DNA from: Azadirachta indica
Lineage: Eukaryota > Streptophyta > Magnoliopsida > Sapindales > Meliaceae
Length of the DNA: 64,000 bases
Direction of reading: 5' to 3'
NCBI GenBank assembly: GCA_022749755.1
Contig: CM040447.1
Location: 3,928,545 to 3,992,544 of the forward strand
The position numbers and the translations under genes are program-made. Of the stretch, positions 61,380-64,000 are shown one piece after another; the stretch's first letter is position 1, and each line of letters begins with the position of its first letter. The notes under the pieces were generated by a model. That model was not told where the DNA came from. It was given only the letters and a program-made list of their open reading frames with translations, and did not search any database.

Positions 61380-63910
61380 TAATTTACTCTTCCATGGAAA
61401 GGAATTCGCTATTTCTTTGATTGACCAAAAAGAGGGTGTTTTATGGGTGGATTGACATTAATTTCTTGCACTTCATTTGGGATCACCCAGTCTAAATCAT
61501 TCCCAACTAAATAAACAGACTCTGCATATGTATTCATCCATCCATTAGTAATGTAATAGTGTGCGCATAGCGAATTATGAGAAAGGCAAATATCTCTGCA
61601 CGGTGCAAGAGCGTAAATATACGGGAGTTGCTATAAGTCAAATTGCCGGTAACTACATGTCTTATTTTGTAGGTGTACAACCTTATTGACCCTGTAAAAT
61701 TTAATTTCAAACTTGAAACGTGACATCAGATGCACAATCATAGTACGAGACTTCTTCAACTCTAAATCAATCAGCTTTTGAGCGACCTCAGCTAAATAGG
61801 CCTTTCTCGCTAAGGCCTCCTTCCTACGCTCGTAAAACCAAATTTGTACATGTGACCTAATATGCTTAGCTAATGCAGTAATGGGTAACCTCTGAATACT
61901 CTTCAACAATGCATTCATACTCTCAGCAATATTGGTTGTCATCAGGTCATACCACCTAATTTTTCAAGTGTTCAACTACTGTCGGATGCATCCTTCTCAT
62001 ATTTTATAAATATTCATTACACTCAATTATCCGATAAACTTTTGTAGCATGAAAGTATGCAGTCAAGAAAGTATCCATTTATTGCGATTCCATCTTGTAC
62101 TTTGTGTTAACGTTTCCAAAAAATATGATAAGAACAAAAACCATTAGCTGCCTTTGGGAATATTGTGACCACAGCTTGTTCAATGCTATTGTGCCAATCT
62201 GATATGAATACCAAATTCTCTACTGGCCCAATCACTTCTCGAAGCTTTACTAAAAACCACTCTCATGATGCATCGTTCTCTAAATCAACAATACTAAAAC
62301 CAATAAAATAAATTTTGTCATTTCTATCCAATGCAGCGACCACGAACAATATCCTTCTATACATTCCTTTTAAGAATGTCCCATCAATGACAAGAATGGG
62401 ATGTATTGCGCTGCGAAATCCTCCAATGTATGGCCCTAGTACCATAAAGAAATACAAGAAATGGTCATCAACATCTTTTTGAATCACTATCACTATCTCA
62501 GGATTTTTCTCCCCTAACATATGAAGTACAACGGAAGTCTCTTGAATGACTCAGATGAATCACAACACACAAGCTTTAATGCATGTTCCTTACTTCGCCA
62601 TGATGTCATGTATCCTAAGCAAACCCCGTAATCATTTTGAACATCGTCACAAATATTTCTAGGGGTGTAAATTCTACTGGCATCTATAAACTTATCCTTG
62701 ATTAGTTCACTTATTAACTGATTCGATGCTTACTGATAGCCATCCTACAGGTCTTTATTTTGACATATATGGACTGAATTCATGCGAGACTCCCGAAAAT
62801 ACGTATCATTGTTCTTCTTACGTATCATTGTTCTTCTTTGTAGCTCTAACTTGCCATTCACATCCCTCGATAATACACTTGGCCTCAAACCGATTTATTA
62901 ACGATTTGTAAACCTTGAATTGAAATTGGTTCTTTAATGTCATTAAACCCAATTTATCTCGAGGTTCTTACTTGGTATTAAAAATCTGCCTCACAAATAT
63001 CACTTGATCTTGTATCTGAGGATGTTAAAGTTATTGGCGTCATGATGTATGGTGTAATATGAGGCAACTATAGAATAAATTGATTTGAAGTAAATGGAGC
63101 TATTGTTGAGCTATTCAGATGACCAGACCTGAAATCATAACTTTTCTTTTCCTCGGTATCTTCGGCTACGACATTTCTTCTTTCTTTACACTGTTGAGTA
63201 GTATCATTGCTACCAATATTTGGCTGACAATTATGATAATCATTATGATTATCTTCATTGTATGGACAAGGAGAATTACCTCCGTATACAGGGTCACATC
63301 ATCAGAAAATCGATTACAATGTTGTGGAGGTCTTTCATAGACTTGACTTAGTTGGAGTAATTATCTACTAGGCCTTGACCTGTGTATTAAAATTCTGTGT
63401 TGTAGTGAAACTTCGATGCCATTGCAGGAAGTGTATCATTCACTCAATTACTTCCACTCAAAAACTTAAATTGAGTTAGTATTGTAGGGACTCCATCTAT
63501 TGTACCATGATTAGAAACGTGTGGCTTTATTTGTTCTCCACTACCTGCACGATCCAACATGATGTATAATAAATAATAACCCCTTTTGCTCATCATGTAC
63601 GGGCTATTTGCAATCATAAACGCTTATAAGTCAAATTCGTTGGTAATATTTACTGCCAAACGCCTCCCCTCTGGTTCTATACACAACGAATATATAGTTC
63701 TTGTCTTGATGATAAATTCGAAAAGAGTAATATCCAATGCATCATACAACATTCGTATAAATTTATTATAAGTTATGTTTCCCTCTATACACAGGCCTCT
63801 TTGTCTCCCACCAACATATTTTTCACCTCCATCCGGTGTTCGCTCTCATGAGCCTCCGTCCACAGTAACTATTATTAGTGGCTCTGCCATACCTATACAA
63901 AAGCCCAACA
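61380..63910 (-). pseudogene. MULE transposase remnant of MULE-2
   Basis: Minus strand, N- to C-terminus. A PB1-like N-terminal part is at 63890-63570 (NITYNKFIRMLYDALDITLF). The MuDR-type DNA-binding part is near 62925-62810 (INRFEAKCIIEGCEWQVRAT). The catalytic part lies at 62520-62190: MLGEKNPEIVIV, HPILVIDGTFLKGMYRRIL (first Asp), IDLENDAS-like end, then a stop and VFISDWHNSIEQAV (second Asp). MTTNIAESMNALLKSIQRLP (61942 on) is the typical C-terminal MULE block. A SWIM finger follows near 61680 (VVHLQNKTCSYRQ; the second Cys of CxC is Tyr). Last is WMNTYAESVYLVGNDLDWV near 61545-61490. Stops and frame changes break it, so it cannot produce transposase. Confidence 0.85.
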
Positions 63911-64000
63911 ATGTTAACAATATTACATACACAATCCTAACTAAAGATAATTTTTCTTCATTTAAGAAAAATAAAAATTGCTTAAATTTTGCTTAAAATA

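Larger units (their letters stand above)
51171..64000. mobile_element. MULE-2: second DUF1985/ULP1-carrying Mutator-like element, right end outside window
   Basis: The left edge is set by the sudden end of homology between the duplicated segments (33013 versus 51169) and by end-like sequence GGAAAATTTACTAAAATAAC. The order inside equals MULE-1: motif clusters, DUF1985 (57011-57560), ULP1 (58750-59983), and a minus-strand transposase (61380-63910). No right terminal repeat is reached. By comparison with MULE-1 it should lie roughly 0.5 kb past the window. The 5.7 kb before DUF1985, against 1.1 kb in MULE-1, implies additional inserted or captured DNA (about 52000-56400). Confidence 0.75.

Overview
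This is a plant nuclear window, most likely from a eudicot. It is strongly AT-rich outside genes. The genes have many short exons separated by GT..AG introns, the products carry organelle-targeting sequences, and typical plant mobile DNA fills the spaces: Ty1/copia, Mutator-like (MULE) and hAT elements. I see no rRNA, tRNA, CRISPR or prokaryotic feature. I cannot name the species.

Three host genes can be reconstructed exon by exon. (1) A minus-strand PsbP-domain thylakoid lumen protein, best match PPD2 (exons 10887-10546, 10475-10320 and 6651-6391). (2) A plus-strand four-exon gene of 408 codons (25228-27713) whose family I do not recognise. (3) A plus-strand eleven-exon gene for the mitochondrial sirtuin SRT2 (35477-41265, 385 codons).

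The rest is mobile or duplicated DNA. 1-6000 holds a decayed copia element (2280-3760) and a 1.7 kb foldback element with a perfect 10-bp target duplication (4133-5850). 10949-18828 is a complete but dead MULE with long terminal inverted repeats. It carries DUF1985 and ULP1-protease remnants on the plus strand and a MULE transposase remnant on the minus strand, and its left end lies 17 bp from the first ATG of PPD2. 20519-21240 is a hAT-type MITE with an 8-bp target duplication. 27234-33013 and 42921-51169 are two copies of one segment in direct orientation, flanking SRT2. The first copy contains the last exon of the unknown gene, and the second carries an orphan, frameshifted copy of that exon. 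Each copy later received its own insertions: a cellulose-synthase gene fragment in the first, and two terminal-inverted-repeat elements in the second. 51171-64000 is most of a second DUF1985/ULP1 MULE, cut by the window end.

The three host genes have no evident shared pathway. What ties the window together is a lineage of ULP1-carrying (Kaonashi-like) MULEs, clusters of a TTTCGA-type motif inside them, two foldback relatives with MULE-length target duplications, and a segmental duplication whose two copies show pre-insertion sites for each other's insertions.
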